A DNA stretch of 64,000 nt, from positions 1 through 64,000 of the forward strand of contig NZ_BOOB01000040.1 of assembly GCF_016863015.1 (NCBI RefSeq), in the 5' to 3' direction. This DNA comes from Microbispora amethystogenes (GTDB lineage Bacteria > Actinomycetota > Actinomycetes > Streptosporangiales > Streptosporangiaceae). The translations under genes and the position numbers were made by a program. Shown here one piece after another: positions 1-9,508 of this stretch (the first letter of the stretch is position 1; the number at the start of each line of letters is the position of its first letter). Under the pieces are notes generated by a model. It was not told where the DNA came from, ran no database searches, and saw only the letters and a list, made by a program, of their open reading frames with translations.

Positions 1-3000
1 CGCCCACGCCCAACTCGCGCAGGTAGGAGGCGAGACGGTTGGCCGCCTCCTCCACCTCCCGGTAGGACACGCCGACCCCGTCACACCACACCGCCACCGC
101 ATCCGGCGCCCGATCGGCCCACTCCTGGAACCAGTCCAGGACCGTCCCGGCTACCACGGGGGTAGCGGTGGCGTTCCACCCCTCCACCACCGACCGCCGC
201 TCGGACTCCTCCAGCACATCGACCTGGCTGAGCCGTACAGAGGGGTCGGAGGCCACCTGCTCCAGCACCCGTGCCAACCGCCGCGCGAACGCCTGAGCAG
301 TGGACTCGTCGAACGACTCCGTCAGGTAGTCGAGGCGGAGCCGCAGTTCGCCGATCGGATTCACGCCCAGGGCCAGGGAGAAGTTGGTCGCCTCCCGGAC
401 TTCCGTTCCGACGAGCTTCAACGGCTGAGGTGGTTCGCTGTCGCCCGCGCGATAGTTCTCGAAGGCCATCAGGGTGTCGAAGGTCGCACCCGGCCCCGCC
501 AGACGCTGGATCTCCGTCAACCCCAGGTGTTGGTGATCGAGCAGTTCCGACTGGGCTGCCTGGACCTCCGCCAGGGTTCGTACGACCGAGGCGGCCGGAT
601 CCAGGCGTACCCGCAGCGGGATGGTGTTGATGAAGAGCCCCACCATGTGTTCCATGCCGGGAAGCTCGGCGGGCCGCCCGGCGACGGTGACGCCGAACAC
701 CACATCTCGACGCCCGCTCAGCATCCCCACGAGCACCGCCCACGCCACCTGGAGCACCGTGTTCAGGGTCACGCCCTGCCGGCGGGCCAGGTCTCGCAGG
801 GCCTGGGTCAGCTCCCGATCGGGTTCGACCACGACCTGACCTGTGGTGGACCCCGTTGACGCCGATGCGACCAGCGTCGGCTCCTCCACCCCGGCCAGCG
901 CCCGCCGCCACGCCTCCCGTGCCGCCTCCTTGTCCTGCCGGCCCAGCCAGGCCAGGTGCTCCCGGTACGGCGTGACAGGTGCCAGCGTTCCTGCGTCGCC
1001 ACCTCCGGAATAGGCGGCCCATAGCTCTCTCTGCAGGATCGGCAGCGACCACCCGTCGAGCACCACGTGATGCAGCGTGATCACCATGCGGTGTTGATCG
1101 GTGGCCAGCTTGACCAGGAGGACCCGCAGCAGCGGTGGTGCGCCCAGGTCGAACCGCCGGGCCCGCTCCTCGTCCGCCAGGCGCTGCGTCTCCGTCCGGG
1201 CCTCGTCCAGAGGAAGCGCCGACAGGTCCACCTCGCGCCACGGCAGCGCGGCCCGCCGTACGATCGCCTGCACGGGGTGCTCCAAGCCGCTGACCTGGTG
1301 GAACCCCGCGCGCAAGCTGGCATGCCGTTCGAGCAGCGCCTCCCAGGACGCCCGCAACGCCCGCGCGTCCAGCGGCCCTTCCAGTTCGAGGGCCATCTGT
1401 TCCGCGTAGACGTCCCGCGTCTGGTCGTCGTACAGGGCGTGGAAGAGCAGCCCCTCCTGCAGTGGTGACACCGGCAGGACCTCGACCAGGTCAGGAACGT
1501 CCGCCTCAAGCCGCTCGATCTGCGCCTGGTCGAGAGGCACGAGAGGAAAGTCGGAGGGAGTGTGCCCGCCACTCCCGGGGGCGGCCGTGTGCGCGACGAG
1601 GCCGGCCAGCATCGCCGCCCACGCGTCGACCAGGCCCTGCGCGGCGCTCTCGGACAGCAGCCGCTTCGGCCAGGCAAGGGTCAGTACGAGCGACGGTCCT
1701 TCCGCGAGGTCTCTGACCATGCCTTCGGCTTCGAGGGCGTGCATGACCGGCGACCGGTTCGCGATGCCCTCACCAAGTCCGTTGTCCTCGGCGAGCTGCC
1801 AGCTCCGCTGCTGGGTCGTGAACCGTCCCAGGTAGTTGAAGCCGATCTGCGCCCTGGGGATCGCCGCCAACTCCGCGGCGGTGTCGTGGTTGAGATAACG
1901 GAGCAGGCCGTATCCCAAGCCGTCGCCGGGGAGCGCCCGCAGCTGCTCCTTGACGCGCTTGACCGCTCGTCCGGCGGACGGGCCGCCGTTCCGTACGTCG
2001 GTGAAGTCCACGGCTCCGGCGTCGAGCCGGGCCGGATGGATGCTCGTGAACCAGCCTGCGGTCCTGGTCAGGTCCTCGCCGTCGGCCAGCGGCACCCTGC
2101 CGTGCCCTTCGACGTCCACGACAATGCCGTCGCCCACGTCCCGTCCGTCACGCGACTCGGCGACGGCCGTGACCAGTCCGGTCAGCAGGATGTCGTCGAT
2201 GCCCGCGTGGAACGCGGCCGGCACCGTGGTCAGCAGGGCCGTGGTGACATCCGCGGGTACGGTCGCCGCGACACGCTGCACCGTCGCGCCGACGTCCCGA
2301 GCCGGGTCCAGGGGTTCGGTGGTCAGCAGCGGCTCGGGGCCTAGAAGAAGGGCGAGCCAACCGGGCAGTTCCGGCGTCCGCGCGCTCGCCTCGGCGGTGA
2401 GCTCCCGAGCCCAGTGGCGATAGGACGTCGGGACGGGTTCGAGGGTGATCTCGTGCCCGGCGGACAGCTTCTCGTAGACCTCGGCCAGATCGGGCAGAAG
2501 TACGCGCCAGGAGACGCCGTCCACGACAAGGTGGGCGATGACCAGCAGCAGCCGTCCGGGCTCGTCGGGCCCGGCGTCCAGCCAGACCACCTGGACCATC
2601 ACCCCGGCCAGCGGATCCAGCCGTTCAACCGCCGCCCTGGTCTGCTCGTCAACCTGACGCGCCCAGTCCGCGCCGGCCCCCTGCCCATCGACTTGCCCCG
2701 CCCAATCCGCAGCAGCCCCCCGCTCACCGACCCGGCCCGCCCAATCCGCGCCGTTCGCCTCCACCCGCCGCACCCACGTGGTGATGTCGGCCGCCTGCGG
2801 CACCACCAGATGCGGTTCCGGCACGGTAACCAGCCGGGCACGCAGCACCTCATGGCGATCCGTCACCGCCTGAACCGCAGCCACCAAAGCGTCGAAGCTC
2901 AGCCCCGGCGGTGTGACCAGCACAGCGGACTGGAACACCTCACCCAGCGCCGCCGGAGCCACCCGCTCCAGCAACTCCCACATCACCGGCGTCAACGGGA

Positions 3001-5650
3001 TCTCACCCACGCCCGGCTCACCGCCGCTTCCCGACGCGGCCTGGCCGACGGTACGGACGACACCGGCGAGCGCGGCCGGAGACTGGTGATCGAACACCTC
3101 ACGGGTGGTGATGACCAGTCCAGCGCGGCGGGCGGCGGCCACCAGCAACATCGACATGATCGAGTCGCCGCCCAATTCGAAGAATGACGCCTCCGCCCCG
3201 ACCTGATCCACGCCCAGGACCTCGGCGAACAGCCCGCAGAGGATCTCTTCCATCGGCGTTTCCGCCGCCCGCCCCACACCGGGCAGATCGGGCGCCGGTA
3301 GGGCGGCCCGGTCCAGCTTCCCGTTGACCGTCAGCGGAATCGCCTCGATCGGCACCACCAGCGGAACCATGTAGTCCGGCAACCGCGAGGCCGCATACTC
3401 CCGCAACGCCGCCACATCCACCCACCCGGCACCCGCCCCGCCAGCGGCCCGGCTCCCGGCCTCGCCACTCGCGGCGTCCGGACCGGCGACTTCCACGCTC
3501 GCCGCGCTCGGGGAACCCTCCCCGCCCAGCGCGCCGGAGCCTGCGACGTCCGGGCTCGCAGCACCCGCGCTCGCGGTGGCCGGGCTGATAGCGGCGGAGG
3601 CTTGCGCGCCCAGGTTGTGGGCGAGGACGACATAGGCGACCAGGCGCTTGTCACCCGGGCGGTCCTCACGGACGATGACGGCGACCTGCGCCACCGACTC
3701 ATGGCTCGCGAGGACGGCTTCGACCTCGCCCGGTTCGATGCGGAACCCGCGGATCTTCACTTGTTCGTCGGCCCGGCCGACGAAGGCAAGCTGCCCGTTG
3801 TTGAGCCAGCGGGCCAGGTCGCCGCTGCGGTACATCCGCTCCCCGTCTGCGAAGGGGGCGGCGACGAACCGCTCGGCAGTCATTGACGGTCGTCCGACGT
3901 AGCCGCGGGCCAGGCCGGTGCCGGCGATGTACACCTCCCCGGTGACGCCGGGCGGGACCGGGCGGAGGAAGTCGTCCAGCACGAACACGCGGGTGTTGGC
4001 GAGCGGCGCGCCGATCGCCGGGTCCTGCTCCACCGGGATCGCTATCGGGCTGGCGGTGGTGATCACACTGGCCTCGGTCGGGCCGTAGGTGTTCCACACC
4101 TCCGCCCCCGACCCCAGCCACCGTGCGGCCAGGCGGGCGCTCAACCGCTCGGCACCCAGAACCCACCGACGCACCCCCGGCACGGCCTCCGGGTCCAGCA
4201 CACTCAGCAGGGACGGCACGACGCTGGCCACCTCGACGCCCGCAACGGCGATCATCTCTGCGAGGGCGCCGGGTTCGGCCCGCTCGGCCTCCGTCGCGAT
4301 CGCCAGCGTTCCGCCGGCGGCCAGGGTGACGGCGACGTCGAGTACGGCCGCGTCGAACCCGAAGGAGGCGAACTGCAACGCCGTCACCCCCGGCCCCACA
4401 TCCAGGGCGGGCCGCATCGCATGCGCCAGGTTCACCACCCCGGCATGCGGCACCGCCACCCCCTTCGGCCGCCCCGTCGACCCCGACGTATAAATCACAT
4501 ACGCCAACCCCGCCGCCTCGACCGCCACACCGAAGCGCTCCGCCGGTTGCGCGTCGATGCGCTCCGCCGTGCGCTCGTCGTCCAGCACGACCACACGCAA
4601 CCCACCCACATCGGCGTTGGCGTCGGCACCTGCACCGACGTCAGCGTTGGCGTTAGCGATGGCGGTGCCGTTCGCATCCGCGTCAGCGGTCGCGCCCGCA
4701 CCCAGGTCTGCGTCGGCGGTGGCAGCGACGTTCGCACGCACACCTGCGGTCTCCACCGCGTCGATGTCGGCGCCGGCACTCGCGCTCGTGCCGGTGTCGG
4801 TGTGGGGGGTGGTGATGCGGGACAGGGTGGCGGTGGTACCCATAACTACCTGGGCGGCGCTGTCGGCGAGGATGAAGCCGATCCGGTCGGCAGGGTAAGC
4901 AGGGTCGATCGGCACGTATCCGGCTCCGGCTTTCCAGGCCGCCAGGATCGACACGACAAGCTGGACCCCGCGCGGCAGTACCAGCCCGACCCTGGACTCG
5001 GCCCCCACGCCCAACTCGCGCAGGTAGGAGGCCAGGCGGTTGGCCGCCTCCTCCACCTCCCGGTAGGAGACACTGACCCCGTCGCACCAGACCGCCACCG
5101 CATCCGGCGCGCGATCGGCCTGCTCCTCGAACCGGTCCAGCACCGTCCCGGCCGCCACAGGGGCGGCGGTGTCATTCCAGCCCGCCACCGTCAGCGAACG
5201 CTCCTCCGGCGTCAGCACGTCGATCTCACCGATGGGGGTGGCAGGAGGAGCAGCGGAGGCGTTCCTCGCGAATGTCGTGAACATCCGCCTGTAGGCCGCC
5301 TGCCCGTCTTCCCGGCTGTCCTCGCAGACCCCGCATGCATCGCCCGGAGCGGTCATGGACCCGTCGTCCGTAAGGGTCTCTTCGGCCAGCCGTACCAGCT
5401 CGTCCACACGGCTCCCCGGCTTCACCTCAAGCCGGACCGGTGAGCGATGCCCTTCGACGTCGAGGACGACCTCACGTGCTCCGCTCACGCGGTGGAGATA
5501 GGCCGTCGCGATGGCGACGGCCTCGGCCGGAGACCGGTCCAGCCACACCACCGGCTCCGGCCGCTCGGCGAACCGGATGTGCCAGCCGCCGGCGACGAAG
5601 CACCTCGTGAGCCGACCGGCGGCAGAAGGGAGGGGACGGGAATCAGACAC
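1..5650 (-). CDS. Non-ribosomal peptide synthetase, 5' part (A-PCP-E-C-A...)
   Basis: Peptide synthetase running off the left edge; 1,883 codons are visible in one open frame. I place the start at the GTG at 5650, with GGGAG seven bases upstream. In order: about 150 residues that look like a degenerate condensation-domain remnant; an adenylation domain with core A3 [11 protein letters not shown] (near residue 388), YGPTE and NGKLD (near 777); a carrier with LGGDSI (near 827); an epimerisation domain with [10 protein letters not shown] (near 1037) and FNYLGRF (near 1274); a condensation domain with HHVVLDG (near 1530); then the beginning of a second adenylation domain that is almost identical to the first. 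A starting A-PCP-E module implies a D-amino acid at position 1, as in glycopeptide assembly lines. A hand-read specificity code for domain 1 is D-A-L-S-V-G-T-V-I; I cannot assign it. The E-domain HH motif reads AH. Low-complexity inserts interrupt the domains. Confidence 0.95.
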   Translation of the reverse strand, partial: MSDSRPLPSAAGRLTRCFVAGGWHIRFAERPEPVVWLDRSPAEAVAIATAYLHRVSGAREVVLDVEGHRSPVRLEVKPGSRVDELVRLAEETLTDDGSMTAPGDACGVCEDSREDGQAAYRRMFTTFARNASAAPPATPIGEIDVLTPEERSLTVAGWNDTAAPVAAGTVLDRFEEQADRAPDAVAVWCDGVSVSYREVEEAANRLASYLRELGVGAESRVGLVLPRGVQLVVSILAAWKAGAGYVPIDPAYPADRIGFILADSAAQVVMGTTATLSRITTPHTDTGTSASAGADIDAVETAGVRANVAATADADLGAGATADADANGTAIANANADVGAGADANADVGGLRVVVLDDERTAERIDAQPAERFGVAVEAAGLAYVIYTSGSTGRPKGVAVPHAGVVNLAHAMRPALDVGPGVTALQFASFGFDAAVLDVAVTLAAGGTLAIATEAERAEPGALAEMIAVAGVEVASVVPSLLSVLDPEAVPGVRRWVLGAERLSARLAARWLGSGAEVWNTYGPTEASVITTASPIAIPVEQDPAIGAPLANTRVFVLDDFLRPVPPGVTGEVYIAGTGLARGYVGRPSMTAERFVAAPFADGERMYRSGDLARWLNNGQLAFVGRADEQVKIRGFRIEPGEVEAVLASHESVAQVAVIVREDRPGDKRLVAYVVLAHNLGAQASAAISPATASAGAASPDVAGSGALGGEGSPSAASVEVAGPDAASGEAGSRAAGGAGAGWVDVAALREYAASRLPDYMVPLVVPIEAIPLTVNGKLDRAALPAPDLPGVGRAAETPMEEILCGLFAEVLGVDQVGAEASFFELGGDSIMSMLLVAAARRAGLVITTREVFDHQSPAALAGVVRTVGQAASGSGGEPGVGEIPLTPVMWELLERVAPAALGEVFQSAVLVTPPGLSFDALVAAVQAVTDRHEVLRARLVTVPEPHLVVPQAADITTWVRRVEANGADWAGRVGERGAAADWAGQVDGQGAGADWARQVDEQTRAAVERLDPLAGVMVQVVWLDAGPDEPGRLLLVIAHLVVDGVSWRVLLPDLAEVYEKLSAGHEITLEPVPTSYRHWARELTAEASARTPELPGWLALLLGPEPLLTTEPLDPARDVGATVQRVAATVPADVTTALLTTVPAAFHAGIDDILLTGLVTAVAESRDGRDVGDGIVVDVEGHGRVPLADGEDLTRTAGWFTSIHPARLDAGAVDFTDVRNGGPSAGRAVKRVKEQLRALPGDGLGYGLLRYLNHDTAAELAAIPRAQIGFNYLGRFTTQQRSWQLAEDNGLGEGIANRSPVMHALEAEGMVRDLAEGPSLVLTLAWPKRLLSESAAQGLVDAWAAMLAGLVAHTAAPGSGGHTPSDFPLVPLDQAQIERLEADVPDLVEVLPVSPLQEGLLFHALYDDQTRDVYAEQMALELEGPLDARALRASWEALLERHASLRAGFHQVSGLEHPVQAIVRRAALPWREVDLSALPLDEARTETQRLADEERARRFDLGAPPLLRVLLVKLATDQHRMVITLHHVVLDGWSLPILQRELWAAYSGGGDAGTLAPVTPYREHLAWLGRQDKEAAREAWRRALAGVEEPTLVASASTGSTTGQVVVEPDRELTQALRDLARRQGVTLNTVLQVAWAVLVGMLSGRRDVVFGVTVAGRPAELPGMEHMVGLFINTIPLRVRLDPAASVVRTLAEVQAAQSELLDHQHLGLTEIQRLAGPGATFDTLMAFENYRAGDSEPPQPLKLVGTEVREATNFSLALGVNPIGELRLRLDYLTESFDESTAQAFARRLARVLEQVASDPSVRLSQVDVLEESERRSVVEGWNATATPVVAGTVLDWFQEWADRAPDAVAVWCDGVGVSYREVEEAANRLASYLRELGVG
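2640..2761 (-). repeat. In-frame 39-bp tandem repeat in NRPS E domain
   Basis: Three consecutive 13-residue units of the form ADWAxxVxxxxxx ([39 protein letters not shown]) inside the epimerisation domain. The DNA repeats are imperfect at about 39 bp per unit, so the expansion keeps the frame. Confidence 0.8.
4590..4800 (-). repeat. Low-complexity Ala/Asp/Gly/Asn insert in NRPS A domain
   Basis: About 65 residues between adenylation cores A2 and A3 consist of short GADANAD/ATADAD-like units. The DNA shows degenerate hexamer repetition (GCGTTG, GCGTCG, GCACCG). The insert sits at a surface-loop position ahead of the YTSGSTG core, so it need not destroy activity. Confidence 0.7.
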
Positions 5651-5737
5651 AGCGGAGCTCCCACCGATTCTTAGCTCGATCGACATTCCCGAGGTGCCGG
5701 CGTGTGGCCGGGGTCCCGCTGTCTCCGCTGGTTCGCT

Positions 5738-5919
5738 GTCCGCCAACGTTCACCGGGGTGGAGGGAGCGGAGCGGAAGGGAGCGAGGACCGCAGCGAAGG
5801 CCCAGCGAAGCGGGCTTCGCGAGGACCGGAGGTTCCTTCCGCCGCAGTGACCGACTCGGCCAAAGAAGGACCGGAGGTTCCTTCCCGCGCAGTGACCGAC
5901 CCGGCCAAGGTCCGTGGAC
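5738..5919 (+). repeat. 182-bp dispersed repeat, copy A
   Basis: Nearly identical (I count only about five differences) to the inverse complement of 41433-41614. It begins GTCCGCCAA and ends AAGGTCCGTGGAC. Inside are two tandem copies of a roughly 45-bp unit containing GACCGGAGGTTCCTTCC. The copy lies between the ABC exporter stop and the NRPS start, so it occupies the presumed NRPS upstream region. Weak similarity (GCTGGT) extends about eleven bases before the left end in both copies. No transposase or obvious terminal inverted repeat is seen. Confidence 0.85.
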
Positions 5920-5925
5920 TTCCCA

Positions 5926-8349
5926 CTAAGGGCGTCCCGGGGGCGGCCCGCCGTGGAACGGCCCGGGAGGCCCTCCGGGTACGGGACCGGGACCATTGGG
6001 GCCGGGACCGGGACCATCGGGGCCGGGACCGGGACCATCGGGGCCGGGACCGGGACCATGAACACCGGGATAGGGACCGGGAGGGCCACCCGGGCCCGGG
6101 CTGCCGGGACCATGACTACCAGGACCGTGACCGCCGGGACCGTGGCCACCGGGACCATGGCCACCGGGACCATGGCCACCGGGACCATGAACACCGGGAC
6201 CATGAACACCGGGACCATGAACACCGGGACCATGAACACCGGGACCGTGGCCACCGGAGAAGGGGCCGGGAGGGCCACCGGGCACGGGGCCGTGACCACC
6301 ATGACCGCCAGGACCGCCGGGGCCGGGCCCGCCGAAATGAGGGCCGCCGGGATAGGGGCCGCCCATGGGCCGGGGTCCGGGGTGGGCGAGGTGACCGTCG
6401 TGGGGAGCCGCCCCGACCGGGAGCGGACCGGCGGCGAAGTCGTCCGCAGGAGCGGAGTCGCCGTTCAGCGAGGACGGCCGGCCGGCGAACTGCGTGTGGT
6501 AGAGCTCGGCGTACATTCCGCCGCGCTCCAGCAGTTCCTCGTGGGTCCCGCTCTCCCTGACCTGTCCCTTGTCGATGACGAGGATCTGGTCGGCGTCCCT
6601 GATCGTGGAGAGCCGGTGGGCGATGACGAGCGAGGTGCGTCCGGTCAACGCGGTCTTGAGCGCCCGCTGCAGGGCCGCCTCCGACTCGGAGTCGAGGTGC
6701 GCGGTCGCCTCGTCCAGGACGACGATCGGCGGGGCCTTGAGCAGCAGCCGGGCCATCGCGATGCGCTGCTTCTCGCCGCCGGACAGGCGGTAGCCGCGGT
6801 CGCCGACGACGGTGTCGAAGCCGTCCGGCAGGGATGTGATCAGGGGCCAGATCTGTGCGGCCCGGCACGCCTCGACCAGTTCCTCCTCGGTCGCGCCCGG
6901 CTTGGCGTAGAGCAGGTTCTCCCTGATGGTCTGGTGGAAGAGGTGGGCGTCCTGCGTGACCATGCCGACGGTGTCGCGGAGCGAGTCGAGCGTCAGGTCG
7001 CGCAGGTCGCGGCCGCCGATCCGTACGCTGCCCTCGACCGGGTCGTACAGCCGCGGCACCAGGTGGGTGATGGTGGTCTTCCCCGCTCCGGACGGCCCTA
7101 CAAGCGCGGTCAGTTTCCCGGCCGGCACGCGGAAGCTCAGCTCACGCAGCGTCCAGGCGTTGCCGACGCGTTCCACGGCGGGCAGCGCGATCGACTCCAG
7201 GGAGGCCAGCGAGACGTCGGCGGCGGCCGGATAGCGGAAGGACACACCGTCGAACTCGATGTCGGGCGCGGCCTCGGTGACGGGCAGGGGCGCCGCGTCC
7301 GGCTTCTCCGCGATGAGCGGCTTCAGGTCGAGCACCTCGAAGACGCGGTCGAAGCTGACCAGTGCCGTGAGGATGCTGCTCTGGGCGCTGGAGAGCTGGT
7401 TTATCGGGCCGAACAGCCGGGTGAGCAGCGTCGCGAGCGCGACCAGCGTGCCGATCTGGAACACGCCGTTGATCGCCAGGCCGCCGCCCAGGCCGTACAC
7501 CATGGCGGTGGCGAGCGCGCTCAGCAGGGTGATCGACAGGAAGAGGAGCTGACCGTAGACGTACGTCCGGACGCCGATGTCGCGGACCTTGGCCGCCAGC
7601 CGGGAGAACGCGCGGGTCTCGGACTCGGGCGAGCCGTAGAGCTTGGCCAGCAGGGCGCCCGTCACGTTGAAGCGCTCGTTCATCAACGAGCCCATCTCGG
7701 CGTTGGTCTCCATCATCGTCCGGGTGAGCCGCTGCAGCCGGTTTCCGACGAGCTTGCCCGGCAGGACGAAGAACGGCAGCACGAGCAGGGAGATCAGCGT
7801 GATCTGCCAGGACAGCGCGAACATCGTGATCATGACGAGCACGAGCGTCAGCCCGGCGGAGGCGACGGTGGACAGCAGCGACGTGACGGCCTGCTGCGCC
7901 CCGATCACGTCGGTGTTCAGCCGGCTCACCAGCGCGCCGGTCTGCGCCCTGGTGAAGAACGCGAGCGGCTGCCGCTGCACGTGGTCGAAGACCTGCGTGC
8001 GCAGGTCGTAGATGAGCCCCTCGCTGATCCGCGCGGAGTAGGCGGCGACGGCGTAGCCGAGCCCGGCCGACAGGACGGCCATGCCGGCCGCGGCCAGGGA
8101 GGTCCAGACGACCACGGGCACGTCGTGCCTGAGGATGCCGTTGTCGATGACGGCCTTGAACAACAGGGGCGTCGCCACCGTGATTCCGGCATTTATCACG
8201 GTGCAGCTGAAAAGTAAAATGATATGGCGAAGATATGGCCTGGTGTACGGCAGGATCCTTCTCGTGGTGCCCGGCTTGATCTGCTGCCTGGACACCGGCG
8301 AATCGGGCCCCATTCCGCGTATCATCACCGGCCCCGGGCCGCCGATCAT
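5926..8349 (-). CDS. ABC exporter (TMD-NBD fusion) with His/Gly/Pro-rich tail
   Basis: Half-transporter of 807 residues. Residues about 25-330 form the six-helix membrane domain, and residues about 370-630 the ATPase with Walker A GPSGAGKTT, signature LSGGEKQRIA and Walker B VVLDEATAHLD. ABC proteins of this type sit in almost all glycopeptide and ramoplanin-type clusters and are thought to export the product. Unusually, residues about 633-807 are a collagen-like tail built from GPGVH/GPGGH pentapeptides and GPGPDG/GPGPNG units. The ATG at 8349 has GGGGGA eight bases upstream. It follows mbtH by 35 bp and is followed by copy A of a dispersed repeat and then the NRPS, so mbtH-ABC-NRPS probably form one transcription unit. 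Confidence 0.93.
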   Translation of the reverse strand: MIGGPGPVMIRGMGPDSPVSRQQIKPGTTRRILPYTRPYLRHIILLFSCTVINAGITVATPLLFKAVIDNGILRHDVPVVVWTSLAAAGMAVLSAGLGYAVAAYSARISEGLIYDLRTQVFDHVQRQPLAFFTRAQTGALVSRLNTDVIGAQQAVTSLLSTVASAGLTLVLVMITMFALSWQITLISLLVLPFFVLPGKLVGNRLQRLTRTMMETNAEMGSLMNERFNVTGALLAKLYGSPESETRAFSRLAAKVRDIGVRTYVYGQLLFLSITLLSALATAMVYGLGGGLAINGVFQIGTLVALATLLTRLFGPINQLSSAQSSILTALVSFDRVFEVLDLKPLIAEKPDAAPLPVTEAAPDIEFDGVSFRYPAAADVSLASLESIALPAVERVGNAWTLRELSFRVPAGKLTALVGPSGAGKTTITHLVPRLYDPVEGSVRIGGRDLRDLTLDSLRDTVGMVTQDAHLFHQTIRENLLYAKPGATEEELVEACRAAQIWPLITSLPDGFDTVVGDRGYRLSGGEKQRIAMARLLLKAPPIVVLDEATAHLDSESEAALQRALKTALTGRTSLVIAHRLSTIRDADQILVIDKGQVRESGTHEELLERGGMYAELYHTQFAGRPSSLNGDSAPADDFAAGPLPVGAAPHDGHLAHPGPRPMGGPYPGGPHFGGPGPGGPGGHGGHGPVPGGPPGPFSGGHGPGVHGPGVHGPGVHGPGVHGPGGHGPGGHGPGGHGPGGHGPGSHGPGSPGPGGPPGPYPGVHGPGPGPDGPGPGPDGPGPGPNGPGPVPGGPPGPFHGGPPPGRP
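5981..6255 (-). repeat. Tandem repeats coding the exporter tail
   Basis: On the plus strand there are three to four 21-bp units GCCGGGACCGGGACCATCGGG, then about ten 15-bp units of the GGACCATGNNCACCG type. In the minus-strand frame they encode repeated Gly-Pro-Gly-X-His. The many multiple-of-three units explain the stop-free frames on both strands here. Confidence 0.9.
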
Positions 8350-8384
8350 CGAGGATGTCCCCCGTTTCCGCGGTCGCCCGGCAC

Positions 8385-8594
8385 CTACTGCCCCATCTGG
8401 TCGATGAGGCTCTTCGGGCGCATGTCGGTCCAGTTCTCCTCGACGTAGTCGAGGCAGGCCTTACGGGTGTCCTCGCCGAACACGACCTTCCAGCCGGCCG
8501 GCACGGTGGCGAACGCCGGCCAGAGCGAATGCTGCCCCTCGTCGTTCACCAGGACGTAGAAGGTGCCGTTTTCATCGTCGAAGGGATTGGCCAT
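8385..8594 (-). CDS. mbtH: MbtH-like protein
   Basis: Small NRPS chaperone of 69 residues that binds and activates adenylation domains. The family pattern is complete: [24 protein letters not shown], with the conserved Trp residues in [12 protein letters not shown] and ENWTDMRP. The ATG at 8594 is preferred because GGAG lies five bases upstream; an in-frame GTG at 8600 overlaps that ribosome site. It is the first gene of the minus-strand run mbtH, ABC exporter, NRPS, and it reads away from the two-component genes. The intergenic region upstream carries a perfect 12-bp-arm palindrome that may be its operator. Confidence 0.96.
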   Translation of the reverse strand: MANPFDDENGTFYVLVNDEGQHSLWPAFATVPAGWKVVFGEDTRKACLDYVEENWTDMRPKSLIDQMGQ

Positions 8595-8669
8595 GACCAC
8601 TCCAATTTAATTGTCCGCGGCTGACCGGGGTCACACTAATCCGGCCCTTAGGGACCGGCAAGGGCCGCC

Positions 8670-8700
8670 CGTCCAAGTGCGCGTTCCCCGCACTTGGACG
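8670..8700. promoter_or_regulatory. Perfect palindrome between mbtH and response regulator
   Basis: Arms CGTCCAAGTGCG (8670-8681) and CGCACTTGGACG (8689-8700) are perfectly complementary around the seven-base loop CGTTCCC. It lies in the 248-bp divergent gap between mbtH and the response regulator. No T-run follows on either side, so an operator is more likely than a terminator. The 11-mer GTCCAAGTGCG of one arm recurs upstream of dpgA at 16580. Confidence 0.6.
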
Positions 8701-8842
8701 CCAATTCATCGGCGTCCGCCAATTGATTTACGGCCGCGAATAACGACGAACGCGCGATGATACGTCGCGGAAACCGCCGCTGGACGATGATGGAGGAACT
8801 TGTCAAGGTTGATGTCGTCTGACGGGAAGCGGGGACGGACCA

Positions 8843-9508
8843 GTGCGAGTGCTGGTGGTTGAGGACGACGAGGAGATGGCGCAGACCGTGGCGGTCGGCC
8901 TGCGGCGCGCGTACATGGCGGTGGACGTCGCGCTGGACGGCCCGAGCGGCCTGGAACGCGCGTTGTGCAACGACTACGACGTGATCGTGCTCGACCGCGA
9001 CCTGCCGGGGCTGCACGGGGACGAGGTGTGCGCCAAGCTCGTCGAGGCGGGCTGCCGGAGCCGGGTGCTCATGCTGACGGCCGCCGCGACGACGGAGGAC
9101 CTGGTCGACGGCCTCAACCGCGGAGCCGACGACTACCTGCCCAAGCCGTTCGACTTTCCCGCGCTGCTCGCCCGGATCGGGGCGCTGGCGCGGCGGTCGC
9201 ATCCCGCGGTGCCGCCGGTGATCCGCCACGGCGATCTCGTGCTGGACACCGCCCGTCGCACCGTCACCAGGGGCGGCCGGGTGCTGGATCTGGCGCCGAA
9301 GGAGTTCGGCGTGCTGGAGTTGCTGCTGGTCTCCAGGGGCCGGGTCGTGTCGGCGGAGGAACTGCTCGAACGCGTCTGGGACGAGGCCGCCGACCCCTTC
9401 ACCAACGCCGTGAAGATCACGATCAGCAGGTTGCGCACGAAGCTGGGCGACCCGCCGATCATCCAGACCGCGGCCAAGCGCGGCTACCAGATATCGGGGA
9501 GCCCATGA
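8843..9508 (+). CDS. VanR-like OmpR-family response regulator
   Basis: Response regulator of 221 residues. The receiver domain has the acidic pair EDD (8-9), phospho-acceptor Asp51 in VLDRDLPG and Lys in LPKPFD. The C-terminal winged helix contains LAPKEFGVLELL and the stretch SAEELLERVWDE...DPFTNAVKITISRLR, which is characteristic of VanR-type regulators. Start is GTG at 8843. The stop overlaps the kinase ATG by four bases, so the pair is translationally coupled. Glycopeptide clusters commonly carry VanRS pairs that control resistance or biosynthesis; whether this one regulates resistance or production is inference. No vanHAX genes are in view. Confidence 0.93.
   Translation: MRVLVVEDDEEMAQTVAVGLRRAYMAVDVALDGPSGLERALCNDYDVIVLDRDLPGLHGDEVCAKLVEAGCRSRVLMLTAAATTEDLVDGLNRGADDYLPKPFDFPALLARIGALARRSHPAVPPVIRHGDLVLDTARRTVTRGGRVLDLAPKEFGVLELLLVSRGRVVSAEELLERVWDEAADPFTNAVKITISRLRTKLGDPPIIQTAAKRGYQISGSP

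Noticed and set aside
1081-1677. Several 100-200 codon minus-strand frames inside the NRPS.
   Set aside because: They are out-of-frame shadows; the NRPS frame is continuous from 5650 to the edge with all domain cores.
4123-4780. Assigning the first amino acid from the hand-read specificity code D-A-L-S-V-G-T-V-I.
   Set aside because: The code matches no signature I know with confidence, and the alignment was done by eye; a prediction tool is needed.
5990-6255. Regular short repeats that might be a CRISPR array.
   Set aside because: Units are 15-21 bp with no spacers, and translate to a GPGxH tail in frame with the exporter.
5914-8217. A 767-codon open frame on the plus strand opposite the ABC exporter, starting with dense Gly/Thr repeats.
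   Set aside because: It is the mirror of the exporter; the repeat units and high GC keep several frames open. The minus strand has Walker A/B and signature motifs, and codon use fits that strand.
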